From: Ignavibacteriota bacterium
GTDB taxonomy: Bacteria > Bacteroidota > Ignavibacteria > Ignavibacteriales > Ignavibacteriaceae
Reading direction: 5' to 3'
DNA: 64,000 bases
Assembly (NCBI GenBank): GCA_013285405.1
Contig: CP053446.1
Location: forward strand, 3,643,001-3,707,000
A program made the position numbers and the translations under genes. Numbering within the stretch: the first letter of the stretch is position 1; each line of letters begins with the position of its first letter. The notes below the pieces were generated by a model that was given only the letters and a program-made list of their open reading frames with translations, searched no databases and was not told where the DNA came from. Positions 10,091-19,784 of this stretch are shown in pieces.

Positions 10091-10996
10091 AAAAAAACCT
10101 GGAATTTTTATTTCCCAGGTTTTGCTGTGGGCCCAGATGGACTTTTCCAAAGTTCCTATGATTTACCTGCTGAGGAATCCCTTCGGGAGAACCAACGACT
10201 TTTTTATTCCAAAGTATTTTCAAAAATTTTTTACAAAAAAAACTGGAATTTTTATTTTCCAGGTTTCACTGTGGGCCCAGATGGACTTTTCCAAAGTTCT
10301 TATGATTTGCCTGCTGAGGAATCCCTTCGGGAGAACCAACGACTTTTTTATTCCAAAGTATTTTCAAAAATTATTTACAAAAAAACCTGGAATTTTTATT
10401 TCCCAGGTTTTGCTGTGGGCCCAGATGGACTTTTCCAAAGTTCTTATGATTTGCCTGCTGAGGAATCCCTTCGGGAGAACCAACGACTTTTTTATTCCAA
10501 AGTATTTTCGAAAATTTTTTACAAAAAAAAACCTGGAATTTTTATTTCCCAGGTTTTGCTGTGGGCCCAGATGGACTTTTCCAAAGTTCTTATGATTTAC
10601 CTGCTGAGGAATCCCTTCGGGAGAACCAACGACTTTTTTATTCCAAAGTATTTTCGAAAATTATTTACAAAAAAACCTGGAATTTTTATTTCCCAGGTTT
10701 TGCTGTGGGCCCAGATGGACTTTTCCAAAGTTCCTATGATTTACCTGCTGAGGAATCCCTTCGGGAGAACCAACGACTTTTTTATTCCAAAGTATTTTCG
10801 AAAATTTTTTACAAAAAAAACCTGGAATTTTTATTTCTCAGGTTTTGCTGTGGGCCCAGATGGACTTTTCCAAAGTTCCTATGATTTACCTGCTGAGGAA
10901 TCCCTTCGGGAGAACCAACGACCTTTTTATTCCAAAGTATTTTCAAAAATTTTTTACAAAATAAAACCTGGAATTTTTATTTTCCAGGTTTTGCTG
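10091..10996 (-). repeat. Six tandem 144-146 bp copies of a tRNA 3' end with a T-loop insert and a terminator
   Basis: GGGCCC landmarks lie at 10129, 10273, 10417, 10563, 10707 and 10852; the intact tRNA has its own at 10998. Read on the minus strand, each unit contains the tRNA T-arm and 3' acceptor strand (GTCGTTGGTTC ... AAGTCCATCTGGGCCCA), then the tRNA's terminator hairpin (CCTGG..CCAGG followed by T's). The T-loop is split by a 44-nt insert directly after GGTTC. The insert begins TCCCGAAGGGATTCCT and contains hairpins TCCC/GGGA and TTCC/GGAA. Copies differ by a few substitutions and by homopolymer length. All copies lie downstream of the intact tRNA. Because the period is close to 48 codons, long open frames appear on the plus strand (10127-11059); these are by-products of the repeat and not a credible protein. 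Confidence 0.9.
10963..10992 (-). terminator. Rho-independent terminator of tRNA(CAT)
   Basis: Read on the minus strand, AAAACCTGGAA pairs with TTCCAGGTTTT across a short AT loop, a few bases after the tRNA 3' end. The same hairpin is duplicated with each unit of the downstream array, giving seven consecutive terminators. Confidence 0.75.
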
Positions 10997-11070
10997 TGGG
11001 CCCAGATGGACTTGAACCAACGACCCTCTGATTATGAGTCAGATGCTCTAACCAACTGAGCTATGGGCCC
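10997..11070 (-). tRNA. tRNA with anticodon CAT (Ile2 or elongator Met)
   Basis: The 74-nt cloverleaf has a GGGCCCA/TGGGCCC acceptor stem, D-arm GCTC-AGTTGGTTA-GAGC, anticodon stem TCTGA/TCAGA with loop CTCATAA (anticodon CAT), and T-loop TTCAAGT. The T-stem GTTGG/CCATC has one T-T mismatch. CCA is not encoded. The GGTTCAAGTCCA region and overall form are closer to tRNA-Ile2, whose C34 is modified to lysidine, than to elongator Met, but sequence alone does not settle this. It is the intact member of a cluster with a broken 5' copy upstream and six 3' copies downstream. Confidence 0.9.
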
Positions 11071-11084
11071 GAATCATTATTTTT

Positions 11085-11185
11085 GGACCACCATGATTAT
11101 CAGTCAGATGCTCTAACCAATCCGTCTCAACTTTGTTGAGCCGAGACCTCGTTCCGTTATACGGAACGGGCTGAGCTATGGGCCC
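11085..11185 (-). pseudogene. Broken tRNA copy: 5' two-thirds with a 50-nt insert in the D-loop
   Basis: Read on the minus strand it starts GGGCCCATAGCTCAG exactly like the intact tRNA. A 50-nt insert (11121-11170) follows, and then TTGGTTAGAGCATCTGACT...ATAATCA resumes the tRNA. The loop now reads CTGATAA (GAT instead of CAT), and the T-arm and 3' acceptor strand are missing. The insert holds two hairpins: CGTTCCGT/ACGGAACG (8 bp) and CTCAAC/GTTGAG (6 bp). It lies 14 bp upstream of the intact tRNA in the same orientation. Confidence 0.8.
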
Positions 11186-11239
11186 TGATTTGTGGCTGCA
11201 AATTTACTACACAATAGAGCAGAAATCAACTTCGTTTTT

Positions 11240-12094
11240 TTAACTAAGTTGTTCTTTAATCTTATTAATTGTAATTGGGGCACTGCCCTCAAAATGGTTA
11301 TTCACATTCACAAACAAATCAATTTCATTCTTCTGCAGATCTCTTATCATTTCAGCAATTGAAAGAATCTCCTTATCACGATTTATATATATCTGGCTCC
11401 AGTTGTTGTTTGCAATTTCTTCAATTCCTTTTCTGTCAGTCCCGTGCAGCCTTATCACCATCAGATTTTTAAATTGCTTTTTAAATTTAGAATAAGTTTC
11501 AGTTATTGGTGACATATAGTAACCTTCAAGCAGAACTGGCGCAATTTTTTGCTCTGAAAGAAACGTAAAATATTTCTCATTCAGATAATTCGGATTCCTT
11601 ATTTCAATTCCAATCGGTGGGCTGTCATTTTTAATCTGACTTCTGAATTCTGAAAATTTATTCTGGAATTCAGACAGAGATTTCATTTTTTGTTTATTCA
11701 GATATTCAAATTGAAAAATCAAACAGCCAATTTTATCTTTTATTGGTTCGATCGTTTCAAGAAACTGATTAAATAAATCAACAGAAAGAAAACTTGGATT
11801 GATACGTAGTTCATCTTCTTTTGATTCTTTGTAAAAGTGTGTCAGAGTAATTGAATTAGGAACTTTTATTGTGAAAAGAAAATCTTTCGGGACGGATTGT
11901 TTATATTCTTCAACAACCTTTTTTTGCGGAAGAACTATTTTTGAATTTGAAAATAATGACCAGAACCACTGATCAATCTCAACTGTGTCAAACTTTTTTG
12001 AGTATTCCTGAAGATAATTTTTACTATTCGTACCGGAATAAACTATTCCTTTCCAGCTATCATACTTCCAACTGCATGTGCCAAATCTGATCAC
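11240..12094 (-). CDS. DUF72 (YecE-like) TIM-barrel protein
   Basis: 284 residues, the usual family length. The N-terminus IRFGTCSWKYDSWKGIVYSG is the DUF72 hallmark, and the barrel motifs IGIEIRNPNYLN and VIRLHGTDRKG follow. The enzymatic role of the family is not established. The start is a GTG whose GTGA overlaps the stop of the preceding MORN-like gene by 4 bp, which suggests translational coupling in one operon. Confidence 0.85.
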   Translation of the reverse strand: MIRFGTCSWKYDSWKGIVYSGTNSKNYLQEYSKKFDTVEIDQWFWSLFSNSKIVLPQKKVVEEYKQSVPKDFLFTIKVPNSITLTHFYKESKEDELRINPSFLSVDLFNQFLETIEPIKDKIGCLIFQFEYLNKQKMKSLSEFQNKFSEFRSQIKNDSPPIGIEIRNPNYLNEKYFTFLSEQKIAPVLLEGYYMSPITETYSKFKKQFKNLMVIRLHGTDRKGIEEIANNNWSQIYINRDKEILSIAEMIRDLQKNEIDLFVNVNNHFEGSAPITINKIKEQLS

Positions 12095-12651
12095 GGACGT
12101 AATTTTTTATCTAAAAATTTTGAATCATCAGCATCAACCTGAAGTGTATCTTCAATATCATAATTTTTTTCGAGAGTCATATTCCCTGCATCATCATAGA
12201 AATTCCACACGCCTGTTCTTTTTCCCTTTGTGAAAATTCCTTCTTCCTTTTTCTTTCCATCAGGATACTTCCAGAGCCACAAACCCTCAGGTAAATCATT
12301 CACAAAATTACCTTCCAGATTCAATTTGACCATTCGGATAGAAGCTTACTGCCACTTACCTACATTCCGGTTACTATCAATTTGCCCCTGAATTTCCAGC
12401 ACACCATTTTCCGAAAATATTCTGAACTCGCCGTGCTTCAATCCATCTTTTACATCATACTCAATAATTTTATTTTCTACAAGTGCCCTTTCCCTTCCAG
12501 TAAATGGAACATCGCTGCCCTGTTTGTATAGAAGATTATCCTTCAGTACCAAAGTAGATTTTGGTATTTCATCTTTACCACAGGAAAAGGAAAAAATTAT
12601 AATTGAAATTATAGTTGGAAGATTTACAATCAACGATTTATTATTAATCAT
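12091..12651 (-). CDS. MORN/YwqK-type repeat lipoprotein, interrupted by two compensating indels
   Basis: The N-terminal part (12651-12346) has a hydrophobic signal with lipobox-like FSFSCGKDE and a first repeat (DGLKHGEFRIFSENG), and stops in GKWQ. The C-terminal part (12333-12091) continues in the same frame with NLEGNFVNDLPEGLWLWKYPDG and GIFTKGKRTGVWNFYDDAGN. Between them the missing repeat core FYPNGQIE is encoded in another frame. One missing base near 12347 and one extra base near 12315 would therefore restore a normal protein (GKWQ-SFYPNGQIE-LEGNF). The repeats belong to the MORN-like family annotated as YwqK antitoxin components, but here the protein is probably an exported lipoprotein of unknown function. 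It overlaps the DUF72 gene by 4 bp. The indels are either sequencing errors or a pair of real mutations. Confidence 0.65.
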
Positions 12652-12684
12652 CCTGATGCCTTGAGAGTGAAAAAGATATGATAA

Positions 12685-13191
12685 TTATTTTTTAAGCACT
12701 TCTTCGTAACCAGCTAATAACTTTTTCTTGGTTTCAGATAGCTCCTGTGAGATTACTTTCACTTCACCAATAGCGGGCATAAAATTAGTATCGCCATTCC
12801 ATCTCGGAACTATATGAAAATGGATATGATCTTCAATTCCTGCACCACCAGCTCTGCCAAGATTTGCACCTATGTTGAATCCTTGTGGTCTATAAACGAT
12901 TTGAAGAACCTTCTCTGCCAGAATAATTTCATCCATTAATTCATGAGATTCTTCAGTTGTAATTTGTTCAATTGAACCGAAATGTCTTTTCGGTAAAATC
13001 ATGAGATGTCCATTATTATATGGATATAAATTTAGCATCACTAAAGTGTTCGCAGATTTACGAACAAGAAGATTGTTCATATCTGCTATCTCTTTATCCA
13101 AAGCCTCGCAGAAAATACATCCTTTACCCGATTGTTTTTCTTTAAAAGATTCTATGTAATTAGATCTCCACGGAGACCAAAGGTTTTTCAT
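12685..13191 (-). CDS. HIT family nucleotide hydrolase/transferase
   Basis: About 168 residues with the histidine-triad motif HIHFHIVPRW (residues about 120-130) and an upstream NLYPYNNGHLMILPKRH segment typical of Ap4A-phosphorylase-like HIT proteins. Two cysteines (CIFC) near the N-terminus are typical of zinc-binding HIT proteins. Family members cleave dinucleoside polyphosphates or nucleotidyl amidates. I place the start at the ATG 13191 (MKNLWSPWRSNYI); a TTG at 13200 is also in frame. Confidence 0.85.
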   Translation of the reverse strand: MKNLWSPWRSNYIESFKEKQSGKGCIFCEALDKEIADMNNLLVRKSANTLVMLNLYPYNNGHLMILPKRHFGSIEQITTEESHELMDEIILAEKVLQIVYRPQGFNIGANLGRAGGAGIEDHIHFHIVPRWNGDTNFMPAIGEVKVISQELSETKKKLLAGYEEVLKK

Positions 13192-13207
13192 ATTGCCCAA
13201 ATAAAAG

Positions 13208-13330
13208 GAGAGGCTGTCTCAAAAGTCTAAAAATGTGGAGCTGAGCCCGTTGAAGTCTGACAATTTAAATTAAAATCACCCTTCGACAAGTTCAGAGTGA
13301 AAGAAATAATAAGTTTTGAGACAGTCTCTG
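13208..13330. mobile_element. MITE-like element, 123 bp with 17-bp terminal inverted repeats
   Basis: The left end GAGAGGCTGTCTCAAAA and the reverse complement of the right end, CAGAGACTGTCTCAAAA, match at 15 of 17 positions. There is no coding capacity. The interior contains CCCTTCGACAAGTTCAGAGTGA. It sits between the EF-G stop and the HIT start and probably carries or disrupts local transcription signals. The ends resemble those of insertion sequences, so a non-autonomous transposon remnant is likely, but no transposase lies nearby. Confidence 0.6.
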
Positions 13331-13338
13331 TTTGACTA

Positions 13339-15443
13339 TTAAAAAATTAATTTTCTTCTTCGCGTGACTTTTTGTATTCCTCGATTACGCTTCTGTTCAA
13401 TTTCTTTCGGCATCTCTTCATAATGATCGAAGCGTCGTTTATGAACTCCTCTTCCCTGAGTTAAACTTCTCAGGTGAGAAGAATATTTATAAAGCTCAGC
13501 CAGCGGAACAAGTGCTTTTATAACTTGAAATCGTCCGTCGCTGTCCATTCCAAGAATTTTTCCGCGTTTACTTGAGATATCTCCCATTACGTCACCCATA
13601 TATTCTTCCGGAACTTTTACTTCGAGTTCATAGATTGGTTCAAGAAGTACAGGTTTTGCTTCAAGAAAACCTTTTTTAAAACCCTGGCTTGCAGCTATTT
13701 TAAAAGACATTTCATCAGAGTCAACAGTATGATAAGTTCCATCGAATAAAGTTACCCGCACATCAATAACTTTGTTACCGGCAAGAACACCTTTCGTCAT
13801 AGTTTCAATTATTCCTTTTTCTACTGCTGGAATAAATCTACCGGGCACAACACCTCCAACAATTGCATCAACAAATTCAAATCCCTTTCCTCTGGGAAGC
13901 GGTTCCATTTTTATATGGATGTGACCGTACTGACCACGACCGCCAGATTGTTTTTTATGTTTGTATTCAACATCGTTAACAGATGATTTAATTGTTTCTC
14001 TGTATGGAATTCTTGGTTCAACAAGATCTACTTCAACTCCATATCTATCTTTCAATCTCTTTACAGCAAGTAAAAGCTGCAGCTCACCTTGACCTGAAAT
14101 AATTGTTTGAGATATTTCAGGATCGAAGTTCACATTAAATGAAGGATCTTCCTCGTGAAGTGTGTGAAGACCAGTTGCAATCTTGTCTTCATCACCTTTT
14201 GCTTTAGCTCTTATCGCTCCTCTGATTACCGGTTCAGGAAATTCTATCGGGCTAATAATAACTGAGTAGTTTTTTGAAGCGAGAGTGTTATTTGTATGAG
14301 TATCTTTCAGTTTAACAACTGAAGCAATATCTCCGGCAACAACTTGTGAAATATCTTTCCGGTTGTGTCCATTAAGTGTAAATAGCTGATTAAGTCTTTC
14401 TGATTTATTATTGTTTTCGTTTAACAAATCCATTCCAGGAGAAACTTTTCCTGAATAAAGTTTAAATAAAGAAAGTTCACCAACGTGTTGTTCAGATATT
14501 GTTTTGAAAATAAATAAAACAGGTTCTGCATTTGAATCAGCCTTTATTAAAACTGGTTCGTTCTTTCCTGTCAGCTTTGCGCTTGCAGGTCCTCTATCAA
14601 CCGGTGATGGGAAATAGCTGCTGACGAAATCCAGGAAATTATTAATTCCAACTACTTTAGTTGCGGAGACAGCAAAAACAGGAACAATAGTTCCATTAAT
14701 AATTGAAGCTTTTAATCCTTTCTTCAAATCTTCTTCAGAGAGCGAGCCCTCTTCAAAATACTTATTCATTAAAACTTCAGAGTACTCAGCAACTTTTTCA
14801 ATTAACTGAGTTCTGAGATCTTCTGCCTGTTCTTTTAAATTTGCTGGAATTTCCGATTCAGTTACATTGCGGCTTCCGGCTTCCCCGAATGTGTATGATT
14901 TCATTGTTACAATATCAACAACTCCATTGAAGTGAAGTCCTTCTGAAATGGGAAAAGTTATAACCGTTGACCCGGGATGCATTCTCTCTTTTACAGCCTC
15001 AAAAGTTTCAAAGAACGTTGAATGCTCACTATCTACTTTATTGATAATTATAGAAGAAGGCAGTTTATATTCATCGATGATATTTTTTGCGGTGTCAGTA
15101 CCCAACTTCAATTCCTTCCAACAGATTTTATAATGATTACTGCCGTATCACAAACTTTAAGCGAACTTTTTACATCTCCAACAAAATCTGAAAAACCCGG
15201 TGCATCTATAATATTAATCTTATTATTATTCCATTCAACATTCATCAGTGAAGAAGAAATTGAGATCTGCTTTTCAATTTCATTGGGAGCATAATCTGAA
15301 ACTGTATTGCCGTCTTCAATCTTTCCAATTCTGTTTGTTTCCTTAGCTGTATAAAGAATGACTTCAGCAAATGTAGTTTTTCCGCCTCCGCCGTGACCTA
15401 CTAATGCAATATTTCGTATAGCCTCTGAACTGATCTCTTTCAA
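13339..15443 (-). CDS. fusA: Elongation factor G paralogue, reading frame interrupted
   Basis: Together the two frames give about 700 residues, normal for EF-G. The N-terminal piece (15443-15108) has P-loop GHGGGGKTTFAE, switch region NEIEKQISI and DAPGFSDFVG. The C-terminal piece (from about 15111) has NKVDSEHS (the NKxD motif), domains II-V, and GGRGQYGHIHIKMEP. The G-domain P-loop (GHGGGGKTT rather than AHIDAGKTT) points to the EF-G2-like paralogue and not the main translocase. At the break, DNA near 15105-15125 reads GTTGGAAGG...GTTGGGTACT. Removing one G from each G-run gives the expected SVEGIEVGTDTA. The C-terminal frame could use TTG 15111 as a start but would lack the GTPase core. 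Confidence 0.8.
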
Positions 15444-15478
15444 GGGTTCCCTCCTGGAAGTATTTTTTAGTTATAAAA

Positions 15479-15862
15479 TTATTTTTTTAGGTAGTTGAGA
15501 AAAGTGCTTACTCCGTTAGAGATTGCTTTTAGCTGAGTAAGAAATCCTGAAATCGGACCATCAATTCCTGCTCTTATTTTTTCTTCAAATTTCAGGATTG
15601 TATCCACTCTGTTTTTAACACTAAAAACTATACTCTTTGTAGCTTCCAATTGTCTTTTTGCCGAATCACTTAAGTCAGTGAGTTTTGATGTAAGATCAGC
15701 CAGAGAAAATACTAATGGTTCAAGCTTATTTGAAAGATCGCTTATGTCTTTCTGTAACTCTTGAATTGATTTTGTAATCTTACCCAGATATACAATCAGG
15801 AAAACAACAAGAACCGATACAAGAACTAAAACTACAGCGATTAATACATCAATAACGGTCAT
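15479..15862 (-). CDS. DUF948-like membrane-anchored coiled-coil protein
   Basis: 127 residues. There is one N-terminal transmembrane helix (VIDVLIAVVLVLVSVLVVFLIVYL), then amphipathic heptad-like helices (ITKSIQELQKDISDLSNKLEPLVFSLADL). This matches DUF948, often found next to YtxH proteins as it is here (8-bp gap). Probably a cell-envelope or stress-associated protein; the molecular function is unknown. Confidence 0.7.
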   Translation of the reverse strand: MTVIDVLIAVVLVLVSVLVVFLIVYLGKITKSIQELQKDISDLSNKLEPLVFSLADLTSKLTDLSDSAKRQLEATKSIVFSVKNRVDTILKFEEKIRAGIDGPISGFLTQLKAISNGVSTFLNYLKK

Positions 15863-15870
15863 TAACTAAA

Positions 15871-16293
15871 TTATTCTCCGGTATGTTTAGATTCTTTATA
15901 AGCATCAACGCCCGCTTTAATCGCATCTTTTATCTGATCACGTTTATGTTCATAAGATTCTTTGCCGGTTTTAATTGAATCGGTTACTTTTTCTTTAGCG
16001 TCTTTATAAACTTTCTCGGCATCCTTCATAAGCTGGTCAGATTTATCTTTGGCATCCCTGACTAATTTTTCCGATCTCTTTTTTCCTTCATTAATCATAT
16101 CAACAGCTTTTTCTCTTGCCTGTGAAATATATTTTTCCGCTTCGTCAAGATATTCTTCACTTTTTTCTTTGATATCTTTTCTTAATTCTTTTCCACTTTT
16201 CGGAGCAAAAAGCAAAGCCAAAGCAGTACCCAGCGCACCGCCGGTTAAAAACCCGATCAATAGTCCTTTTTTGAAATTATTTCCTTGTCCCAT
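15871..16293 (-). CDS. YtxH domain protein
   Basis: 140 residues. The N-terminal FKKGLLIGFLTGGALGTALALLFAPKSGKELRKDI is the YtxH signature (glycine-rich membrane helix, then LFAPKSGKE.R). A long charged, Lys/Glu/Asp-rich helical region with repeated K(D/S)...KD.A patterns follows. Family members are linked to general stress, but their function is not defined. Forms a likely operon with the DUF948 gene and EF-G. Confidence 0.8.
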   Translation of the reverse strand: MGQGNNFKKGLLIGFLTGGALGTALALLFAPKSGKELRKDIKEKSEEYLDEAEKYISQAREKAVDMINEGKKRSEKLVRDAKDKSDQLMKDAEKVYKDAKEKVTDSIKTGKESYEHKRDQIKDAIKAGVDAYKESKHTGE

Positions 16294-16444
16294 AATCGCT
16301 TCCTTTCATTTATTAGTGGGATACAAAAATACCAAGCTTGATGCTTTAAATCAAGGAAGTACAGCTATTCACAATGTTACTTTTAGAAATTTATTAACTG
16401 AAAGGGTTATGAATATGAAAGCAGGTGCTTTCGGAAAACATAAA

Positions 16445-17399
16445 TTATGATTGACCAGGATTTAATTTCCCGAATCTTTTTTGGTAGAATGAGAGACTGA
16501 CAATGCCAACAAAAACTGCAAACCAGAGTGTAACTACTCTAACGATAAAAGTAGATGCCACAGCTATTTCAGTTGAAATACCTTTTTGAACTAAAAGGAA
16601 TGTGAGTGAACCTTCTGTTAAACCTAAACCTCCGGGCAGCATTGAAACCGCTCCAACTATCGTTGAAAAACTATAACTGAATGATGCCCAAAGTAATCCA
16701 AAATCCACACTGAAATTTTTCAATATTAAATAATAACCTAAACATTCAAAGCCCCATGAAACCAAACTTAGTAACGTCATCAAAATCAAAGGTTTAATTT
16801 TTAATAACTGGTATGAACTTTCGTACGCAGAATGAATATTATGAATATAATTTTTAATTACCGGAATTTTTTCGGTTGTGTTAATAAGCGGTAATGCAAT
16901 TTTCTTATTACTGATTATTACAATGAGTACAATAAAAAATATTCCAATGAAGATTGTGATGCTGCCTCCATAATCAAAAATTATTGCGCCAGCAATTGAG
17001 ATCGCTAATAACGATAAAAAATCTGTAACACGTTCTGCTAATATTATCGGAGCTGTTTTGCTTATCGGTTCACCTGCAATTTCTTTCACTAAAATCGATT
17101 TAAGTAATTTCTCCCAATTTTGCGGGAGTTACGCTCATGATTAAACCGGACATAAAGGTCGAGAGTGAATCAATTTTTTTCAATTTGATTTTAACAACCG
17201 AGAGATAATAATCCCATTTTAGAAACCTTGCGAAATAATTAAAGAATGATAGCAGAAGTAAAATTGGTATGAGCCAAAGATTAAATCTTCCAAAAGTTTT
17301 AATCACCTGATTAAAATCAGCATAAATTGTAAAAGCAAGATAAAGTACACCCGCTACAACAACCGAGATAATTACTCTTTGACGAAGTTTCTTTAACAA
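16445..17399 (-). CDS. YbhN/AglD-like integral membrane protein (lysylphosphatidylglycerol synthase TM family), frameshifted
   Basis: The first part (17399-17100) and second part (17089-16445) are consecutive pieces of one polytopic protein of about 317 residues. Part one ends ...FMSGLIMSVTPAKLGEIT and part two begins KEIAGEPISKTAPIILAERVTDFLSLLAI. The hallmark TP.K.GE and ..P....P.....ER..D are split across the break. Removing one A near 17103 restores KLGEILKSILVKEIAGEPISK. Later motifs SMLPGGLGLTEGSLTFLL are intact. The family includes flippase-like and lipid-modifying proteins. The start TTG at 17399 lies directly after the Maf stop. Confidence 0.75.
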
Positions 17400-17400
17400 C

Positions 17401-17979
17401 TCAAACTACTTCCCTGATTGCTTTGTAAAGTTTTGTTAAAGGTAAGCCAACAACATTATAGTAACATCCGTTTATTCGTTTTACAAACACAGCACCAAAA
17501 TCATCCTGGATTCCGTAAGCACCTGCTTTATCCATTGGACTACCGCCATCAACATAATCAGTTATTTCATCCTTAAGTAATTTCCGGAACTCAACATCAG
17601 TTTTTTCATAATCAAGAATCATTGTATCATTCTTTTGATTAAGGACACAGAATCCTGTATAAACAGTATGGACTTTTCCACTAAGAACTGAAAGTATTTT
17701 TATTGCATCTGATTTGCTGACTGGTTTTCCAATTACTTTATGATGAAGAACAACAATCGTATCAGCGGTAATAATAATACTTCCTTTGACTTTAAGTTTT
17801 GCTAATTCCATTTTTTCAAGTGCGATCCTTTTCACGCATTCAACAGGATGTTCTCCATCTAAAAAATCTTCTGGTGTGTTAACTGAAAAAACTTTAAAAT
17901 TAATTCCCAGTTGTTTTAATAATTTTCTTCTTCGTGGAGATTTTGAAGCAAGGTAAATTGGAATTTTAGTATTAATCAT
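17401..17979 (-). CDS. maf: Maf-like nucleoside triphosphate pyrophosphatase
   Basis: 192 residues from the ATG at 17979; a longer open frame upstream lies inside the SpoIID gene and is not used. Motifs: LASKSPRRRKLLKQLG at the N-terminus, TADTIV (about residue 70), and the segment PMDKAGAYGIQ. Maf proteins hydrolyse non-canonical or modified nucleotides such as dTTP/UTP and m5UTP. The ATG overlaps the SpoIID stop by 8 bp (ATGATTAA), which supports both the start and operon membership. Confidence 0.88.
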   Translation of the reverse strand: MINTKIPIYLASKSPRRRKLLKQLGINFKVFSVNTPEDFLDGEHPVECVKRIALEKMELAKLKVKGSIIITADTIVVLHHKVIGKPVSKSDAIKILSVLSGKVHTVYTGFCVLNQKNDTMILDYEKTDVEFRKLLKDEITDYVDGGSPMDKAGAYGIQDDFGAVFVKRINGCYYNVVGLPLTKLYKAIREVV

Positions 17980-19310
17980 TAATACTTTCCTGATATGTTC
18001 CGGGATAATAGTGATCCAGAATATCTTCATAGCTCCATCCCATTTTTGAAAGTGAGATAGCTCCCCACTGGCAAAGTCCAACGCCGTGCCCGAAGCCTTT
18101 TCCAATTAGTTCAACCGAATCTGAAGATACAATTAACTCGAACATATTACTCCACAAAATACTTTTTCCATTTGCGGTTCGTAATACATTTCTGATTTCA
18201 TTTCCTTTAACGACGATAGATTTTTCATTTCCGTTTGTGTCAACAACTTTAAATTCCAGCTCATTTATTCTCCCCGAATCAAATGTGCTTAATATAATTA
18301 TATCCTCCAGAGTATAATTATTATTGTCAATAAGTGAATAAGCTTTCAATCGTTCAATAATTAATTCTTTGCTGTATGTTTCTTTCCATTCAAAACGTGG
18401 AGATATTTTACAATAGGGATCTGAGCCATCTTTGATTCCAGATAAATACGGCAAGTGTTCTTTTGTGAAAACATTTTGTGAATTTTCAGTATAACCGCCG
18501 CAAGTTGAATGATAGTAAACCAATGCAGGATTATCTTCAAACTTTAGAATCATATTATTTGTTTGTTCGACGGCTTTATTGGAAACAGGATTTTCTGCAT
18601 CAGCACCTCCATAAACCTGGTCACGTGTGTCAGCATAAAGATCAAAATAAACATTTCCGTTTTTTACTTTTTGTAATGCATAAGTTCTGACACAGATTGC
18701 CAATGCTTTCAGCGCTTCAAGATTCTCTTCGTTTTTTCCAATCGGCATTTCCTTAGCAAGAACGCCTTTAACATAATCTTCGAGTTTAATAATATTTATT
18801 ACGTTAATTGAATTGCCAGCAAAATAAAGTTGAATTTTTCCCCGATAACCCTTTCCATTAATTCTGATAATGTCTTGATTAGCTTCTGAGGATAATGAGA
18901 AAATATTACCAACAAGAATTTCATCGTTTATTTCAATTTTAATTCTGGTGTCATCATCAAAAATCTTTAAAACATTTCCCGATTTTATGTGTGCTATTTT
19001 GGTTCCATCTTTAAACAGATAAACCGGTGATTCTATTAATAATGATTCAGTTGGGATAACACCTTCTAATGATACTCTCAAATCTGAAACAGAGAATTCA
19101 TTATTTTCTGAATTGTTGTCGTTTGCTGATCCTAAATTCTTTTCTGTTTCCGATTCTGCTTCTTTGCCATTGTTTGGAAGGAAATCTTTTAGACGGTGAA
19201 CAGCTAAGTATTATAAGAGTGAATAGAAAAAAAAGAAATGAATATTTTAGAGTGAGATGAAAATAGTAAAAAATATTTTTTTTAGATATAAACGAAAAAC
19301 TGGAGATCAC
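17972..19310 (-). CDS. SpoIID/LytB domain lipoprotein, frameshifted near the N-terminus
   Basis: The downstream frame (ATG 19081 onward) carries the SpoIID/LytB amidase-enhancer domain: YVKGVLAKEMP, ALKALAICVRTYAL, YYHSTCGGYTEN and GFGHGVGLCQWGA. The true N-terminus is in the neighbouring frame (19310-19101): a hydrophobic segment KYSFLFFLFTLIILSC with a lipobox. One extra A in the AAAA run near 19190 separates the two; without it a Ser/Glu/Asn-rich linker (LPNNGKEAESETEKNLGSAN...) joins lipobox to domain. Family members bind or cleave glycan or stimulate amidases acting on peptidoglycan. The exact start is uncertain; GTG at 19310 overlaps the stop of the preceding gene by 4 bp. Confidence 0.75.
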
Positions 19311-19705
19311 CGAAACATAGCCTTGATACTGCCCCAGGTTCGCTTTACGCCGGAAACATTATGCGAAACAGTTACCTCATTGGAATAAGAAGCCTGTCCA
19401 TTAGTATCAACAATTTTTAATCTGTAAACAAAAATCATATCTGTCGTTTTGTAAGTAGTTTGATCGAGATAGGAGTAATATGAATTACTTCCCTTCGGTT
19501 GAATCGTTTCAATTTCAGTGAAAGAACTTTGAGGAGTTTTTCTTTCAATCTTAAAATTCTGAAGATTTACTTCCTCTTTGGTTTTCCATTCGAGTCTTAT
19601 ATCATCTCCCTCACTTCTGCCATGAAAATACTCAAGGAAAGTACCAGCGAATACTGCCGTTGTAATCAACAAAACAAGAAGTATTTGTGAAAATTTCATT
19701 TTCAT
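19307..19705 (-). CDS. Small secreted protein with an FN3-like domain
   Basis: About 132 residues from the ATG at 19705 (an in-frame ATG at 19723 is less likely). A signal peptide (MKMKFSQILLVLLITTAVFAG) precedes one immunoglobulin/FN3-like domain (IRLEWKTKEEVNLQNFKIERK ... FVYRLKIVDTNGQASYSNEVTV). This pattern is seen in Bacteroidota exported proteins. No enzymatic motif. First gene of a string that runs into SpoIID, Maf and the YbhN-like gene. Confidence 0.65.
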   Translation of the reverse strand: MKMKFSQILLVLLITTAVFAGTFLEYFHGRSEGDDIRLEWKTKEEVNLQNFKIERKTPQSSFTEIETIQPKGSNSYYSYLDQTTYKTTDMIFVYRLKIVDTNGQASYSNEVTVSHNVSGVKRTWGSIKAMFR

Positions 19706-19784
19706 ACTGTGAATATATTTCACTTAAAGCTTAATGTCAATACTTTTATCTAAATCTTTAAGAATTAACACATTTGATATTTGT

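Noticed and set aside
9408..10223. Two short minus-strand frames upstream of the giant gene
   Set aside because: No recognisable features; the second overlaps the first unit of the repeat array.
10091..10996. CRISPR array
   Set aside because: Units are 144-146 bp and nearly identical throughout, with no unique spacers, and they match the adjacent tRNA 3' end. No cas gene is nearby.
10127..11059. Long plus-strand open frame of 310 codons with 48-residue repeats
   Set aside because: The repeat period is near a multiple of three, so the tRNA-fragment and terminator array stays open by chance. The frame runs into the intact tRNA and has no start context.
17980..18105. Longer N-terminus for Maf starting at 18105
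   Set aside because: It overlaps the conserved end of the SpoIID domain in another frame, and Maf homology begins at the ATG 17979.
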